From assembly GCA_900552185.1 (NCBI GenBank), contig URYT01000117.1:1-5796 (forward strand): a stretch of 5,796 nucleotides of DNA, in the 5' to 3' direction. A program made the translations under genes and the position numbers. Each line of letters opens with the position of its first letter. The stretch's first letter is position 1. This document shows positions 4,397 through 5,796 of the stretch, piece by piece. The notes beneath the pieces were generated by a model. That model was not told the origin of the DNA. It did no database searches and was given only the letters and a program-made list of their open reading frames with translations. The stretch comes from an uncultured Collinsella sp. (GTDB lineage Bacteria > Actinomycetota > Coriobacteriia > Coriobacteriales > Coriobacteriaceae).

Positions 4397-5796
4397 TTAG
4401 TACTGGCTCTCGTGCTTGCTGAAGAAGTCGAAGCGCGGGGGCAGCGGCTTCACGCGGTGCTCACCGGGCTTCTCGCCCAGGCTCTCCACGAACTCGTCCG
4501 TGGAGGCAAAGATGTTATCCCAGCTAAAGAAGGCGACCGGGTCAACGTTGAAGTACTCGCAGATGAGCTCGCAGCCGGCCGGAACGATGCCGTGCATCAG
4601 GACGGTGGCCACGCGCAGCTCGGTAAAGGCGTCGACGAGGGCCTGCGTCATGGCGGCGTTTGCTGGCTCGCCCTCGAGCTTGTTGGCGGCCTTGGAGGCG
4701 TCGCTCCAGCGCTTGTTGGCGGCGCGCAGGTAGTCGTCACACACGGCAAGCGCGCGGTGCGTCTCGAACTTGTACATGGCCTGCTCAAAGGCAAGGGTTG
4801 CCTGCTGGGCGGCTTCGACCACGGTGTCAGAAGCGGCACCAGCGGGGATGCAGCCGTTGCGGTAGGGGCTCTCGTCGCCCTCCTTGACGGCGACGCCGTA
4901 GAAGCAGCTGCGTGCCAGACGGTTGAACACGCCGGTCAAAAGGGCGCTCTCCTTAAGGGCCGGGTCGATAACGCGCTTGTCGTCGCAGGCGCGCACCTCG
5001 TTGCCGTCCTTGTCCTTGCCGGTCACGCGCGTGTCATATGCCTTGGGGCTAAAGCTTACCGGCTTCTCGGACAGGCCGAGCGACAGCCAGTGCGCGCGCA
5101 TCTGCTCGCAGGTGTAGTGGTTGAGCAGGTCGTCTGCCGGCGGGGGAGGCGTCTGCGAGGACGAGCTGGCTTTTTTGCCCATGTAGAGCAGGTGATAGCA
5201 GGCGCTGACGGTGCTCTGCGTAAGGTCCCAACCCAGGGCCTCCCACATGGCTGTCTGAGCGATGCAGTAGAAATAGATGTTGTCCTGACCGATGAACTGG
5301 TAGATCTGTGCGTCGTCCGAGCACCACCAGTCGCGCCAGTCGAGCGAGCTGTGCTGGTAGGTGGGCGCGGGGACCTGCGTGGAGTCGGCAGCGGGCTCGC
5401 CCATGAGGGCGGCATCCTGGGCGGCGACACCCTCGGTCACGCCGGCGGCCTTGGCATCGCGCGCGAGCACGGTACGCGTATAGCTGATGGGCGCCCACAG
5501 GCTCTCGGGCCAGCACCAGCAGGTGACGTCGGAGACGCCATCGACCTCGGGCACCGGAACGCCCCAGTCGATGTTGCCGGTGATGCGGAAGGGTACGAGC
5601 GCCTTGCCGCTGCGGAAGCGCACGCCGCCGTTGGCGAGCACCGCGTGGGCATCGTCGCGCTCCTTCCAGCTGGGGAAGGTGACGGTAAAGCTGCTCTTGT
5701 TGCCCTCGGGCTCCAGCACGGTGTGCTCGGGAAGCTGATCCTCGACGGCATCGAAGGCCTCGCGGAACTTGTTCTGGATGTAGAGCTGGGCCGGCA
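4397..5796 (-). CDS. Methionyl-tRNA synthetase-like class I tRNA ligase (C-terminal 465 residues, runs off the right edge)
   Basis: The frame is open to the window edge; the first visible residues are PAQLYIQNKFREAFDAVEDQ. A GTG at 5717-5719 is not a credible start because the homologous sequence continues upstream. The visible part covers the end of the connective region, then NIDWGVPVPEVDG and CWCWPESLWAPISYT, which align with the MetRS segment DWG(V/I)P...VWFDAPIGY. Next come WWCSDDAQIYQFIGQDNIYF (MetRS FIGKD..FH) and the loop GKKASSSS (5156-5179), standing where MetRS has KMSKS. An all-helical C-terminal domain follows, with TGVFNRLARSCF and AANKRWSDA matching the MetRS anticodon-binding bundle. 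No C-terminal tRNA-binding (EMAP-like) domain is present; the protein ends FDFFSKHESQY. The altered KxSKS lysine and the Tyr in FIGQDNIYFY suggest a paralogue ('class I tRNA ligase family') rather than the housekeeping MetRS. The HIGH motif lies outside the window. The family is well supported; aminoacylation activity is unproven. Confidence 0.85.
   Translation of the reverse strand, partial: PAQLYIQNKFREAFDAVEDQLPEHTVLEPEGNKSSFTVTFPSWKERDDAHAVLANGGVRFRSGKALVPFRITGNIDWGVPVPEVDGVSDVTCWCWPESLWAPISYTRTVLARDAKAAGVTEGVAAQDAALMGEPAADSTQVPAPTYQHSSLDWRDWWCSDDAQIYQFIGQDNIYFYCIAQTAMWEALGWDLTQSTVSACYHLLYMGKKASSSSQTPPPPADDLLNHYTCEQMRAHWLSLGLSEKPVSFSPKAYDTRVTGKDKDGNEVRACDDKRVIDPALKESALLTGVFNRLARSCFYGVAVKEGDESPYRNGCIPAGAASDTVVEAAQQATLAFEQAMYKFETHRALAVCDDYLRAANKRWSDASKAANKLEGEPANAAMTQALVDAFTELRVATVLMHGIVPAGCELICEYFNVDPVAFFSWDNIFASTDEFVESLGEKPGEHRVKPLPPRFDFFSKHESQY

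Noticed and set aside
5437..5751. Minus-strand frame overlapping the synthetase-like gene
   Set aside because: It is an out-of-frame Arg/Pro/Ser-rich translation of the real coding region; the MetRS-like frame is continuous through the whole stretch.

Overview
The window looks like ordinary chromosome from a G+C-rich anaerobic actinobacterium of the class Coriobacteriia, most likely Collinsella or a close relative. That placement is inferred from codon use and gene content (a class III fructose-bisphosphatase, a DegV protein, an unusual MetRS-like class I synthetase); no rRNA or other decisive marker is present.

Layout: the 5' part of a class III fructose-1,6-bisphosphatase gene (fbp) runs leftward off the left edge from 366. 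A divergent intergenic region of about 320 bp follows, rich in short repeats, and includes an 11-bp-arm palindrome over the predicted fbp promoter. A DegV-family lipid-binding protein gene reads rightward (687-1577) and ends at a hairpin terminator shared with the convergent gene beyond it. That gene (2750-1659, minus strand) encodes a predicted TIM-barrel protein with long extensions at both ends. Diverging from it is a 56-residue single-span membrane protein gene (2942-3112), too short for many gene callers. A NOL1/NOP2/Sun-type RNA m5C methyltransferase gene (4240-3137, minus) follows. Between it and the next gene is a 120-bp, comparatively AT-rich inverted-repeat element (4260-4379) that can form two mutually exclusive hairpins. 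The last gene, open at the right edge (5796-4397, minus), encodes a methionyl-tRNA-synthetase-like class I tRNA ligase with a degenerate KMSKS loop.

The genes do not form one pathway. Gluconeogenesis (Fbp), fatty-acid handling (DegV) and tRNA/rRNA biology (methyltransferase and synthetase-like protein) sit side by side. The last two share a strand and could be co-transcribed through the inverted-repeat element. No CRISPR array, transposase, tRNA, rRNA or defence system was seen. The points most worth following up are the inverted-repeat element, the MetRS-like paralogue and the palindrome at the fbp promoter.
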